Origin: Siderastrea radians
Taxonomy: Eukaryota; Cnidaria; Anthozoa; Scleractinia; Rhizangiidae
Assembly: GCA_964017195.1 (NCBI GenBank)
Contig: OZ024890.1
Location: 24,117,201-24,181,200, forward strand
Direction: 5' to 3'
Length of the DNA stretch: 64,000 nucleotides
Of this stretch, positions 1 through 10,615 are shown in pieces. The notes under the pieces were generated by a model. That model was not told where the DNA came from. It saw nothing but the letters and a program-made list of their open reading frames with translations, and ran no database searches. Position 1 is the stretch's first letter, and each line of letters opens with the position of its first letter. Position numbers and translations under genes: made by a program.

Positions 1-1071
1 GGTCAGCGCGAATTCTTTTAGTGCAAAATCAACATTCATTTGTTAAGTTCAGTAGTTAATGACAACATTACAGTAGAATCCCGATCACGGGGTCGAACCC
101 TCGTTTCCCTCTGTAATTCTACCCCCGATTTCTCGAAGAAATTTCCATTTCCCGTGGAGGTTCGAAAAATCGGGATTCTACTGTATTTGCGACAACTTCC
201 TTGTGGTTCCATACTGCAAGTTAAGACTGAGTCCCATTTGTATGACTACGGTGATTTTATTTAATCCGTGAATCGACATCCAACAGATTAATGAGTAATA
301 GTCCAAACTAAACAAAAGAAATCAATGGAATTAGTGTGTAATAGTATTTGAAAGTTTAGTTACTATTTCACGGGTTAAGTAAAACCAGTCTATTTTCATG
401 AAATGGAACTGTTACATTAATTGTGTTTGCTTTAACCGACGGACAGAGATCGTGGACTGCGGCTCAGGTGACGCCTGTCACATCTTTTCTTCCTAGTTAT
501 CCAACGTTGCGAATTTCTTTTTTTTTTTCGCCTAATAGTTTTTTTTATTGCAAGACACGTACACGTTACATTACTTACATAACGGTATGAAACAAAACAC
601 TAAATACATTACATTACATTACAAATCCTACACAAGAGCGCTAGTTATAGTATAACACTTGCATTACTCCACTTACAATACTCTATTCTAATTGCACTTA
701 ATGGATACGATAATAATACTTTTTTTGTTTGCCCTACACAGTGACACATACAAACCATGCAGATGCCCAATTAATTCCCTTACAAGATTAAATAGCAATT
801 TCCTAGCACAAAAAAATATTAAAAACTTAATTTACCCGGCGGACTTCCATTTTTTTCCTTGTAGTAGACTAATATAAGATTACAACAGAAGCTCCCATCT
901 TGTATAAAAATTGCGAAGCTTTCGGTTCTTAATAGCAATTAACTTTTCAACTTCTTGTTTAGCTTCAACCTTGTGCAGAAACAATCAAAATTTTGGAAGG
1001 TACTTATTTTTTCTACTCTCCCAGATAGTTATCTTACCAAGAATTATCAAATAATTTAATAAATCGTTCCT
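1..1071. other. AT-rich DNA, no gene seen
   Basis: I see no supportable coding region here. Short open frames lack any recognisable domain. There is a short run of ATTAC pentamers near 605-625 and T-rich tracts near 510-545. It is probably decayed repeat DNA flanking the LINE fragment to the right. Confidence 0.5.
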
Positions 1072-2163
1072 CTAAAGAAAGCAAATTATGATGTCTTTTA
1101 AAGACAAAGATAAATTTTCACAACTTATACCAGACCACCAGACTGTAAAACTATTCCAGAACACCTGCACAAAGGAGCAGTTAAAGAAGAGGTGGTACAA
1201 ATCTTCCGTATAGGTTCCACAAAATGAGCACTTATCTGAATCGCTTAAACCTATTTTGAATAATTTATCATTTGTAAACAAAATGAAAAGACCAAACATA
1301 CGTTTCGCTTGCAGCTAGATGCGGAATAGAAAAAGCATCTTGTGGATTTGAGAGTTTAAAATCAGCTATCAACCTTTCAAAGCTATTCGGAGTTTTCGCT
1401 TTAGTTGATATCATCATTGAATAGAATTGTTTGCACTTTGCCGTATACACATTAAAATCTTTAGCATTATACTCAAAATTCATAGGATCGAATTTTCCCA
1501 CTGTTAGGAGATTGGAAGAATTTTTTGAATTCATATTTATGATAGCAGACCTCAATGCTGTCCATGTAAGGAAATTAGTATTAAGACCTTTTTGTTTAAA
1601 GGACTCAAAAGAACGTACATTATCAATATTAAACTGTAAATCATTCAAATAAATTATGCCCTTATCAAAGGACATTTTATAAAACACTGGTCTGTTATTT
1701 ATCCTTATGTCCTTATTTTTCCAGATAACATTTTGGGAATAATTAACATCGGAAAAGGAACTTCTAAATTCCACCCACCTGTCCACCTAAGGAGCTCTAA
1801 GTAAAAGTTACTAACGCTTAAATCAAGGTCATTGACATCATAATTGCATCTAAGAACCCCTCACCCTCTTTTTTCCATTCCTCTCAGTAACTTTTCTTTC
1901 ATCTTAATTTGGACAAAAATTTTATCGGTCAATATCGAAGTATTCATTTTCCAAAACCCTGGGCCTCGCTTGCATTCCTCAAGTTCCTGCAGGTGTAGAA
2001 GAATTGCCGAGTGATCAGTTCTAATTGCAGCAATAATATCAGCGTCTTTAATTAAGTCCTCAAGTGAGTTTGAGATAAGCCAATAGTCTAATCTACAGAA
2101 AACAAAAGGAGACTTTTGTGACCAAGTAAAGCTTTTCGTTTGAGGGTTTTTTTTACACGCCAA
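1072..2163 (-). pseudogene. LINE retrotransposon ORF2 fragment, internally deleted
   Basis: On the minus strand, 2163 to 1861 encodes the end of an apurinic-type endonuclease domain, with the motif RLDYWLISNSL followed by IRTDHSAILL (the SDH motif typical of LINE endonucleases). Next, 1786 to 1268 and an overlapping frame 1299 to 1072 encode the C-terminal region, ending in a zinc-binding reverse-transcriptase tail of the type C-x2-C-x7-H-x4-C (KCSFCGTY, then YHLFFNC). The whole catalytic RT palm between the two is missing, so roughly the middle of ORF2 has been deleted. The two C-terminal frames overlap out of register, indicating a frameshift. In intact L1/Tx1-like elements the protein nicks target DNA and copies its own RNA. 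This copy cannot. Family assignment is by motif only. Confidence 0.7.
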
Positions 2164-2458
2164 ACATCATGTAAATTAAATATTGCTTGTAATTGTTCAA
2201 TGCGATCAGTAATTTTTTTCCTTGCTACCAGTATACCGCCTTGTTTGTCAAGAAGTGGATAAAGGGCAATAAAATTATTGCCCTTCTTAGCTGTCCGATC
2301 AGCCTTGCAATTGGTTTTTTGTTTTATTCAACATTGCTGATCCTGATCTACACCAAGATCCGGCTTCACCTCGCTACTGTTTGTCCAAGTGGTCCTTGCA
2401 TCGAGTTACCTGATTTGGCGTTATAACATACCATTGAATAGCTAATTGCATCGCACTA

Positions 2459-2501
2459 CACAAAGATACGCAAACACAAACACAAAAACACATACACAAA
2501 G
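2459..2501. repeat. CA-rich imperfect microsatellite
   Basis: The stretch is an A/C-only imperfect repeat of CACAAA and ACACAA words. It is simple sequence and makes an apparent low-complexity open frame on the minus strand that I do not treat as a gene. Confidence 0.6.
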
Positions 2502-2837
2502 TACATATTTTACGCTGGAAAACAATTTTAAATTTCAAATTTTTCTCCTCTTTCCTGAAGGAGTGCAGCATTCTTCCTCGCTCCCTCAGCCGTGCCCGCT
2601 CCTAGCCGATACACATTAACTTAAATACGTTGAAATTGAAATATATATGGCTTCTTATAAGTCTATCTTTGCCAATCTACCTACCAACAAGGTATTTAAG
2701 AGCAGCACTCGAGTTAAAAAATAAAAGCTAAGTATTTAACAATAAATAAATAAATAACGTGTGCAAACCATTATATGGAGTGAAGGTTAAGTTTGCGGCA
2801 ATAATAAACACGTTGCGAATTTCTGATACCCCGTCTT

Positions 2838-2884
2838 TATAGGGTAGCGTAGGGTTTGTGGGCGGGGGGGAGGGAGGGGGGAAG
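2838..2884 (+). other. G-rich tract, G-quadruplex candidate
   Basis: At least five runs of three or more G occur within about 45 bases, including a G7 run and a G6 run. A similar but shorter tract is at 3181-3200. The pattern matches the standard four-run quadruplex rule. Whether it folds or matters is unknown. Confidence 0.4.
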
Positions 2885-3412
2885 GCGAGTATGGAGTCGT
2901 GACCCGACCAAGTCCAGGGACAAATGTTTATAAAATCCGCGTGCCAAGCATAGAGTGATTTCATTTAATCCGTGAAACAATATCTCACAGTGTGTAATAG
3001 TCCAAACTAAAGAAAAGAAAACAATGTAATTGGTGTCTAACAGATCTGAAAGTGTAGTACCTATTTCACAGGTTTAGTAAAATCACTCTACTTTAACATA
3101 TTTAGTTTAACTCACGAAACACGTTTCTCTTCTAGCTTATATCTCCACGCGTCACGGTCTATTTTTCTCTGGGAACTTTTGAGGAGGGAGGGGGTGGGGC
3201 TTGCCGGAGCGAGGGACAGGTTTATTTAAAATCGTGTACAGATACAGTCATATCGAGTATCAGAGTTTTGGCCATCAATCACGTGACTTCTATATTTAGA
3301 AACCAACATTTGCGAAAAACATCGGGTTGTTCCAAAAAATTAGTATCAGACAAAACAAACTATAATAAGTAAACGTGGTGGATGATTGCCTTTAAGCAAT
3401 TAAGTTGGAGGT

Positions 3413-3640
3413 GAGCGTGGCCTAGTGGTTAGCGTGCTGGACTTGTAATCTGGAGGTCCCGAGTTCAAATCCTCCTCCCTGCCACTGGATGAATTTGTCA
3501 GTCGGTGGTCCCGAATTTAACTCCTCCACGCTTTGTAGCGGAATGTTGATGTTCACCAGGGAGCTATTAGCCACGTGCACATGGTCTGAAATTGATAAAG
3601 GCGATAATCTGTCAGAATGACTGTGCAATCTCGACAAAAT
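3413..3640 (+). repeat. tRNA-derived SINE-like repeat (Thr-TGT-like head)
   Basis: The head resembles a tRNA: an A-box-like GGCCTAGTGG, an anticodon loop CTTGTAA on a five-pair stem, and a B-box-like GAGTTCAAATCC. The T-stem does not pair, and the sequence continues into a second box-like GTGGTCCCGAATTTAACTCC copy and then unrelated DNA. This is the layout of a tRNA-derived SINE rather than a working tRNA gene. Anticodon position reads TGT. Confidence 0.5.
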
Positions 3641-3659
3641 TTTAGAATCTTGCCATTTT

Positions 3660-3740
3660 TCTAGTCTCCTACGCAGCCGTTTTTAGATGTTTTGGGAGCG
3701 TTGCGTGACGCCACTAAAAACGGCTGCGTACAGGAGACTG
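3660..3740. mobile_element. Miniature hairpin MITE with 8-bp target duplication
   Basis: An 81-bp element has near-perfect inverted ends: GTCTCCTACGCAGCCGTTTT on the left and its complement on the right, around a short loop. It is flanked by GCCATTTT on both sides (3652-3659 and 3741-3748), an 8-bp target duplication of the hAT type. A related left end is present at about 35192 in front of a RecQ-like helicase fragment. Confidence 0.7.
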
Positions 3741-3749
3741 GCCATTTTC

Positions 3750-4658
3750 TCTGATTTTCTTGTATTTTTAGAATCTTGTCAGTTGAATTTCTGTAGGAGA
3801 ATGAAAATTTGAACAATATTTCATTTATTCTTTCTTATCCTTGATATATCTAAGCTGCAGGTCTTGTTGGAAAGTCGTTGTAAGTATAAAATAATATGTT
3901 TACTTTTCAGACAACAGTCCCTCACACAAGCCCCAAGCGCAGTCGAAAATATTAAATTACAAGACTACAAGCTTATATGTATTCTAGGTATACAACTGAA
4001 AAGTTAACCGCGTTCACAAACATGTATATAAAGAAGATTTTGAAAATATTCAGCAAAAACAACGGCCGTTTCCATTTATCTAAGGTTTTCTTTGTCCGCT
4101 TCGCGAAATGTAAGTTCTCCAGGGTCATAGGTCGCGCACCAAGGACCCATATGCGAAAATTGTTGATATTTTTCGACAGTCGTTAAAACAAAAGTTTTAA
4201 ACTCTGCAGCAAATTCCTTCACAACCACAGAAATTGGTTTATCTGTAAACTTCTTTTTCAAAACAACACGTCCTCCCGTTGCGTTTTATCTATGCGCAAG
4301 CTAAGTAAACATGACCATGCAATTTACGGAGACGCAAAAGTAGAAAGACAAATTGGCCTACTGAAGTGTTCGATAAACCTTCAAGGACAGTTTCGTCTAA
4401 ATACATGGTACGACAAACCCAGCAATGGTCGTTGGTTGTTTGTTCTTGCACTGACTGCAAAAATATATAAGCTTACTGGACATGACAGAACAATTAATTC
4501 GGCCGGGTGAGCAATACAAACTGGAAAGTGCGCCAATCAATGTGCTTGGTCTAACTCGTATGGGAAATGGACGATGCATTTGCGCTAAGAGAAATGAAAC
4601 GGAGGGGAATTGAGCGGCATTTCAAACTCCACGTTTGCTGAAGCCACCGGTTGCAGAG
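3750..4658. other. No gene recognised
   Basis: Small open frames occur on both strands (for example 4076-4261 minus and 4292-4510 plus), but none shows a known domain, a splice context or codon structure that persuades me. It is probably old repeat DNA. Confidence 0.4.
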
Positions 4659-4696
4659 GCCTGGGTTTTTGCCCCAAACGGGGCAAAAACCCAGGC
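4659..4696. repeat. Perfect 17-bp hairpin with 4-nt loop
   Basis: The sequence GCCTGGGTTTTTGCCCC is followed by AAAC and then its exact reverse complement. In RNA it would form a very stable stem. No target duplication or flanking gene is evident, so this could be the centre of a small fold-back element. Confidence 0.8.
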
Positions 4697-4699
4697 TCT

Positions 4700-5440
4700 C
4701 GCGGCCAGAGCTTAAAATAGGGTATTTTCTGCCAATCCCATAGTCCTTAGCACTGCGGGCATGGAAGTAACTTACCTACCCCAGGAACTTTTAAAACCTT
4801 AATTTCACCAACTTAAAACCACGCGCAGCGCGAAATTTGTCTCCAATACATATATTCCCACAGTTTTTCAAACGGCCACAATAAAACCCCTCTGAGATAT
4901 AACGGTTCAAAGTTGTCAAACTCTCTCGTTCCCAATCCCCCTACACCCTACGCGAGCACTGGAGCCCAGGCGCTACACCGCCAAACATATGAAGACTGTC
5001 ATTTTGGAAACACTTCAAATATGGCCATCTTTACGCCATGATTATCTCCAAACTACACGTCCATTTCCGCTTCAAACACCAGTTTCGCTACGAAGAAACA
5101 TTACCCATAGTTTTTCGCTGATCCGGAAGACCTCCAAGGAAAATGACAGCTGTCCAAAGATTACCGCTTGTGACGGTATGAACTGGGTTTGTTTGTTTTC
5201 CATCTCCTGATTCCATTACACAGTTCCATTTCTCCTCAACAAACTTCCAGCTGCAAGTAGCTACGTGCTTACATCAGAACAAGCAGGTTTTCAGGTAAGA
5301 AATGGGTCTGGAAGAATGACAACGACGGAACCTGACAACACAAAAGGGGTCCAACAGAATAAGACCCTTTTTGAAAAATGGCGCCTCAATTATATTTTCA
5401 AAATCTGCTTATACGACTGAAAAAAGTAGTGTTTTTGTAA
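4700..5440. other. No gene recognised
   Basis: No domain or splice-supported exon is visible. The right end merges into the degenerate tandem array downstream of the IRG pseudogene. Confidence 0.4.
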
Positions 5441-6325
5441 AACGTTACCTACTGAGATCTTAAGGTTACACAGCTCTTAGCTTACTGGCAACACAGTCTA
5501 CAAACTGTTAGATACCTACTTTACAAAACATACGTGAGAGTACATATCTGTTTAAGAAAAGAGTAAATATTTTGGTAACACGTTACCTAATAAAGTCTCA
5601 AGGTTTGACAGTTCTTACTGACAACAGAGCCAAAGTACTTACTAACTAAAAAAAACCTACTGGACGAGTACATACCTTTTTAAATTAAAGAGAAAATATT
5701 CTTGTAACAAGTTACCGTTAACAGTTCTTCCTGGCAACGCAGCGATTGTTCTTACTACAAAGAGTATGCTTGATGAGCAAATATCTTTTTCTGCCTTTTT
5801 GTAGCATGCACCGCACTAAAGAATTCCCGATGTTTCAAAGTTCTTACTGGTAACAGCTACCAAAGCAATAACCTATTCGAGTAAACATCACTTTCTTAAC
5901 GATTTACACAGGCCTTGCTGGGTAGATGACCAAACCAATTACTTTTTTGAACAGTGAATATCCTTTTCTCAACGAGATCCCCCTTTGTTATTGGCTACTT
6001 GGCCGAAGTGATCACGGATTACTTATAGGAGTAAACATCCATATTTTCTTAACGAGTTACACAGTTCTTGCTGGGTACATGAACAAATTAAGCAATGACT
6101 TGCATGCTGACATCTGCATGAGTAAATATCCCTTGCTGGCTACATAGCCAAGTAATTGCTTTACGAAGTCTCCTTGTATAAGTTCTTAATATCCATAACG
6201 TTTCTTTGCGAGTTCCACAGGTTTTGTTCACTTGGTTACTTGACCAAACTAATATAATTACATTACATAGTCTACCTATAAGAGTAAATATGGGGGTTTT
6301 CTTGACAAGTAAATATTTTATCGCA
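5440..6325. repeat. Degenerate tandem array 3' of IRG pseudogene
   Basis: The stretch is built of diverged units of roughly 100-120 bp. Recurring words are GTTACCTAATAAA, CAGTTCTTACTGGCAAC, AAAGTAATTAC and GAGTAAATAT. The same array, with matching unit order by eye, lies 3' of the intact IRG exon 2 at 30300-31150. In both places it ends just before the IRG stop codon, so the array was copied together with the gene. Confidence 0.75.
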
Positions 6326-6328
6326 AGC

Positions 6329-7244
6329 TTAATCACTCTCGTCGATTGCCTTTTGGGCGGCTTCCCTCAGGACTAACAATGCCACTTCTTCCAAATGCTT
6401 TAAAAGCTTCTTTAGTGCAAGATATGTGGTCGTAAACGACATACCGCTGGCTATGACTGAGCCTATAATCGGAATAAAACGAGTGTAATCCTCAACGGCT
6501 GCTTCCGCAGTAAAGGCTGTCAGAAACGCAACAATTTGCGGAATAGTCGTCAGGCTCACTTTGCTAACTTTTTCTTGGACGGTAGACCAAGCTGGGACCT
6601 GTAAAAGCTGCTTTCTTTCATTATCAGCGTGATATCAACTGCTACTGACAGTCCCGGTATCGGTACAACCGCGGCGGGAGCAGATGCTGTAGCAACCTTC
6701 CAGATACCCCCCTTAAGAACCTAAACATTTCGTTTCAGCATTTCTTGTTGATCCGTTAGCAATTTATCGAGAATGGCCTGTTTAAGTCGAGCAAAGTCCC
6801 ACTTTTCAGGATGATAGTTGCTTATCAAAAATACATCTTGCTCAGATCACAGGTCAGCTGGTCACCCAGACATTTCGAACAGTTGCATCGGATTTTCTCC
6901 AGCACAGCACCTTCTCAGAATGATCGCTTTCGCTTCTCGGCTCGGACATCTTCATCAATTTTTGTGCGAATGAATAAGAATTTCTTATCAACGGACCTAA
7001 TTTTCTTGGCCAATTTCAAGTCGTCCTCGGTGAAACGGCCGGCTGTGAAAATAAGAAACGTATCGTACTTCTCCAGCTCCACTTTCTGGCAGTATGCCTC
7101 CAGGTCAGGGAAATCTGGAGTTCCAATTCCTGACAAGTCCCAAAACTTTATGTTAGGTTTGGTTGGGTGGAGACATACACAGTCGGAGAAGCAGTGCTCT
7201 CAGTGACGCCAACTTCGACTGCCTTCTCGTCATCATCAGGAAGC
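6329..7244 (-). pseudogene. IRG-family GTPase, decayed exon 2
   Basis: This is a broken paralogue of the exon at 31159-32230. The minus-strand sequence starts after a good acceptor (TTCTTTCAG). It contains recognisable IRG segments: the G3 region now reads LSGIGTP instead of DLPGIGTP, the G4 block reads RTKIDEDV, and the helical C-terminal part runs over 6329-6559. Damage is extensive: an extra base just upstream of the G3 region, an in-frame stop after KRKRSF (near 6917), a further shift and paired stops near 6820, a stop near 6720, and loss of about two dozen codons before the C-terminal block. No P-loop exon for this copy is found in the window. It would once have encoded a dynamin-like immune GTPase. 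It is now inactive. Confidence 0.85.
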
Positions 7245-8126
7245 CTGAAAGAACCCAACACATTACATTCACTGAAATATTTGTAAAATATGATTACGTA
7301 GTTTATCACTGTCGTTTGTGTGATAGCGAACAGACAGGGAATTTCAGTACTAGGGAATTCATCATGATAAAAAAACTAAACTGAAAAGACTGAAACTCGT
7401 CAAATATGAATCCGTGAACGACGAATAATTTCTTCGTCTAAAGTCTAACTCTCAATTTTCCGGACGAAAACTTGTCAGAGGTCAGAGGTCAGGGTTCGAA
7501 TCCCGGCAAGCCTGATTTTTTCAGGCTTTCTTTTCGCAACTGCATAAGTCGCGTTAATAACTGCGAGGATCTTCTTGACATTTATTTAAATTTAAGATGT
7601 TAACAAAGGAAATAAAAAAGAAACTTCAAATTCATACCAGCAGTAATGACACATAGTTGAAATGCTCGAGCCAGTCTGGTGGGCTTCTCTGTGAATTTAT
7701 GGATGGGGGAATGCTACTGGGACACTGCAACCCTCACCCTATAAGAGGCAGTTGTCGTAATTTTTAACAGTTTGGTGATCCGGCTACACGAAGCACAGGC
7801 CACTCAATTCGATTCTAGACTGCACACTAGAAATCCCTCCCCTGTCTTACCCCGCCGAGTGTGAATTCCTAGCTACACTCCGTTCTTTATACCACTGATT
7901 ATGTTAATATACGACAACTTATAATCTAGACTACTCCCTGGTTTCTATACGAGACTAGTCTGCTCGAAAACCATACCCTTCACAGTGGCACATACCCATT
8001 TTATTTAGCTTATATACGGGAGTACCCCTCCGGGGGGGGGAAGGGTCAGCCCCATTCCTTCCTTCCGTTGGAAGTTAGTGGTTCAAGTCCTAAACTCTAC
8101 ATTACAGAAGCCAAAAAGGGGCACAC
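7245..8126. other. No gene; pol III B-box remnant
   Basis: The only recognisable item is GGGTTCGAATCCCGGC near 7493, a strong B-box, followed by a short palindromic GCCTGATTTTTTCAGGC tail. The same B-box-plus-hairpin module recurs at 62180-62230, so this is a SINE or MITE remnant. A G-rich run near 8030-8040 follows a GGGAGTACCCC word that also appears near 60680. Confidence 0.5.
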
Positions 8127-8227
8127 GTCGTCGCTTCCAAGTCGTCGCTTTCGACTGGTTGTCGCTTACGAGTTGTCGCTTCCAAGTTGCCGCTTTCCGA
8201 TTTGGCGCTTTCCGACTTGTCGCTTCT
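8127..8227. repeat. Minisatellite, 14-15 bp unit
   Basis: About seven imperfect units of the type GTCGCTTTCCAAGTT are arranged head to tail. Units differ mainly in the second half. It is simple tandem repeat DNA. Confidence 0.75.
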
Positions 8228-8229
8228 AT

Positions 8230-8985
8230 AAATTTATAGGCACACTAACCAAATTCTATTATCGCCGTATTGAACGCAACAATGACAGTTTACTCACTGC
8301 GAAATCAGACTAAATCTAGGTGAAAAACAGACACAGATCGGGCTAGCAAAACGCCACGCGCCCAGTCAAATAGTAGTACAGAATAAACTGATAACCGCAA
8401 TCAAACATCAAATCACTATAGGTACTTAGAAACTCACTGATCCTTTCAGAAAGCACCACTTTTAGGCGGCTTTAAACAGTTTGCGATAGGGGGAAGTAGG
8501 AAGGAGAGACAGACCTACACAACTTCTAACAATTGAAACATTTATCTAATGTAGCCTCTTAATATCTTTGCACTGACAAAGTTGACAAGAATGTGATTAA
8601 CGGAGTTTCCTTTTCTTAAAAAAAAAATGATATGAGTGGTGGCTCTGAAAAGATTTGCCGTTTTGTTTTATAAAGTGCCATTTTCCATATAAACATGTGA
8701 GAGGTCTGGCACCGTTTGTGTTTAGTCAACTGTGTGACAATTAGCCCCTTTCGAAACTGTAAGTTTCGTGTCTCTGGAGCTTGGTATGTTTCCTCCTGTT
8801 GGAAGCAAGTCTTGCGACTGCGTTTTTTTTTATATGCCGATTTAAGCTTGTAATTGTGGGGTCGTGTATGAATGAAAAATGGATTGATAAGAATAAAATA
8901 GCGGAGTTAAGTAAAAGTCGAATAATAACATAATTGATGAATGTCCTGCTATTTACAATGTAAAAAGTTAAATTTTGCAATAAAA
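8230..8985. other. No gene recognised
   Basis: Only short frames without domains are present. The right part adjoins the 3' end of the Penelope-like element and may include part of its untranslated region. Confidence 0.4.
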
Positions 8986-9004
8986 GTTAACGCGAGTACT
9001 GAAC

Positions 9005-9045
9005 GACGTTTCGACTGTTCAACGGTCATTTTCAAGTTCGGTGTT
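9005..9045 (-). ncRNA. Hammerhead-like motif in PLE 3' UTR
   Basis: On the minus strand a CTTGAAAA box is followed by a short stem (GAC paired with GTC) and then GAAACGTCG. This resembles the two conserved boxes of the hammerhead ribozyme, CUGAUGA and GAAA, with stem II between them. PLEs are known to carry minimal hammerheads. The first box is degenerate here, so activity is doubtful. Confidence 0.35.
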
Positions 9046-9235
9046 AGAATAAAATTACATGTGTAAATATAGTAAAAGCGCTGACAATATGTACATACAA
9101 ACAATAGACAATAAGAATAAAAGACTAAAAGTGGCTAAAAAATAACTTTGTACAAATGGCATGCATAGCTGTAAAAGATATAATTAAAAGAGTATAAGGC
9201 GACGGGAATAAGAACATTAAAATACCTAAAAATAA

Positions 9236-9559
9236 CTAAACAAATAATTTTGCGCGGAGCAAGTCGCTCTGTTTGTTGAGCTTTGCCTTCGGAAGTCTAA
9301 TAAAAAGCATCTCAAAAAGTAAACCGCAGTCAAGCTTGCTCTGGCACTTCCTTAAAATCTTAAAATTCTTCTCGATGTTATCTGGCTCCTTTCCATGTTG
9401 TTCTTTAATGTGACGTCCGATAGCCGATCCTTTGTGTTCTTCGATGCGCTGGTGTAAGTGCCGACACGAATAGCCGACATAATCTGCATCGCACAGATCA
9501 CATTTAAAATAATACACAGCGTTTTGTTGGTTTACGATGAGCGGCTTCTGTTCCTTCAC
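9236..9559 (-). pseudogene. PLE GIY-YIG endonuclease fragment
   Basis: The frame contains NAVYYFKCDLCDADYVGYS, a GIY-YIG type core with the cysteine pair typical of Penelope endonucleases, then HQRIEEHKGSAIGRH and a C-terminus KCQSKLDCGLLFEM leading to a stop. The domain nicks DNA to prime reverse transcription in intact elements. Here it is separated from the RT part by a frame change, and the upstream linker is not open. Confidence 0.75.
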
Positions 9560-9787
9560 TTTAATTGTGTCTTTGATCTTTCTGCTGGTGTAAACAGCAC
9601 GGATCTCGGTGTTTATCTTTCAGCTGAGATCACTTAGTTGTCTGCGTACTGAGTTGGCTGCTTTTTGGTCCTTGTACGGCAAAACGACTCTAATAGGAAC
9701 TTCCTGCTGACTAGGGGCCTGCTGCTGTTGAGGACACGCATTCCTCGTTACAAACTTTCGCCTCGACAAATTGTCGGATAGTGGTTT

Positions 9788-10060
9788 CTACGAGGGATTC
9801 TGGATATTGTAAACGAGCAAAGGTCTCTTTAAGACGTTCGCATTCTTGATGGAAAAGCTTCCAGTTCGAGGAAAGCTTGAATGGCGATTAAGCATTGCTT
9901 TGAGTAGTGAGTGCTTGTACTTTACATCAACGTGGCTTTGGTAGTGCAATAGAAGCCCAGTATCTGTTGGATTCTTGTAGACCTTCGTGTCCAGCTGGGA
10001 TCCATTTTTGATAATCTCCATTCCCAAGAAAGGAAGTCTGTTGTTATCTTCCAGTTCCAT
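9788..10060 (-). pseudogene. PLE reverse transcriptase C-terminal fragment
   Basis: The frame carries the post-palm RT segment NNRLPFLGMEI followed by DTKVYKNPTDTGLLLHYQSH, which is characteristic of Penelope RTs. The catalytic palm and the N-terminal half are absent, so the copy is 5'-truncated. The right end meets the inverted endonuclease copy at 10089. Confidence 0.75.
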
Positions 10061-10088
10061 TGTGAAACTGACAGCGGGGTGGATTTCG

Positions 10089-10300
10089 CATTAAAGAACA
10101 ACATGGAAAGGAGCCAGATAACATCGAGAAGAATTTTAAGATTTTAAGGAAGTGCCAGAGCAAGCTTGACTGCGGTTTAATTTTTGAGATGCTTTTTTTT
10201 AGACTTCTGAAGTCAAAGCTCAACAAACAGAGCGACTCGCTCCGCGCAAAATTATTTGTTTAGTTATTTTTAGGTATTTTTAGGTATTTTAATGTTCTTA
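10089..10300 (+). repeat. Inverted copy of PLE endonuclease end
   Basis: On the plus strand this arm repeats the EQHGKEPDNIEKNF to LRAKLFV C-terminus and the first bases of the 3' UTR found on the minus strand at 9209-9411. Small indels and substitutions show the arms have diverged. Confidence 0.8.
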
Positions 10301-10615
10301 CAGTACCGCCCAAAGGAAAGTTACCAGTCGCGTCTCGTTTCGCGCGCTACGCGAATCGCGAATCTCCTATGGTGGAAAGGTACTTTTCGTGCTGACTTCA
10401 TGATATGCGGACCAAGGACCACATTCGCGGACCAAGGGCCCGCCAGCACGGTCACCTTTTTTCGAATTACAACAAAAATATTTCAGTTTGGAACTTGTCA
10501 CTTTAAAATTATGGCGAGAAACATAAAAGCTATCTTCAGGGAAAATTTCAGCTTTTGACGTTTTGATTCAGGTGAGATATTCAAGATTATAATTTTTACT
10601 CGCGGACCAAAGACC
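10301..10615. other. No gene recognised
   Basis: Two near-identical words, GCGGACCAAGGACCACATTC and GCGGACCAAAGACCACATAC, lie near 10408 and 10601, giving an imperfect direct repeat. No coding signal is seen. Confidence 0.4.

Larger units (their letters stand above)
8990..10300. mobile_element. Penelope-like element with both 3' ends outward
   Basis: A PLE copy reads on the minus strand as RT remnant (10060-9788), GIY-YIG endonuclease (9559-9236), then 3' UTR to about 8990. A second, plus-strand copy of the endonuclease C-terminus and start of the 3' UTR lies at 10089-10300, forming an inverted repeat with 9209-9411 (arms of about 205 bp). Both outer edges therefore carry element 3' sequence. 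No target duplication could be defined. Confidence 0.75.

Noticed and set aside
3416..3490. A working tRNA-Thr (TGT) gene
   Set aside because: The anticodon arm fits but the T-stem does not pair and the sequence continues into SINE-like DNA; treated as a tRNA-derived repeat.
4076..4261. A 61-codon minus-strand protein
   Set aside because: Open and not low-complexity, but no recognisable domain and no supporting exon nearby.
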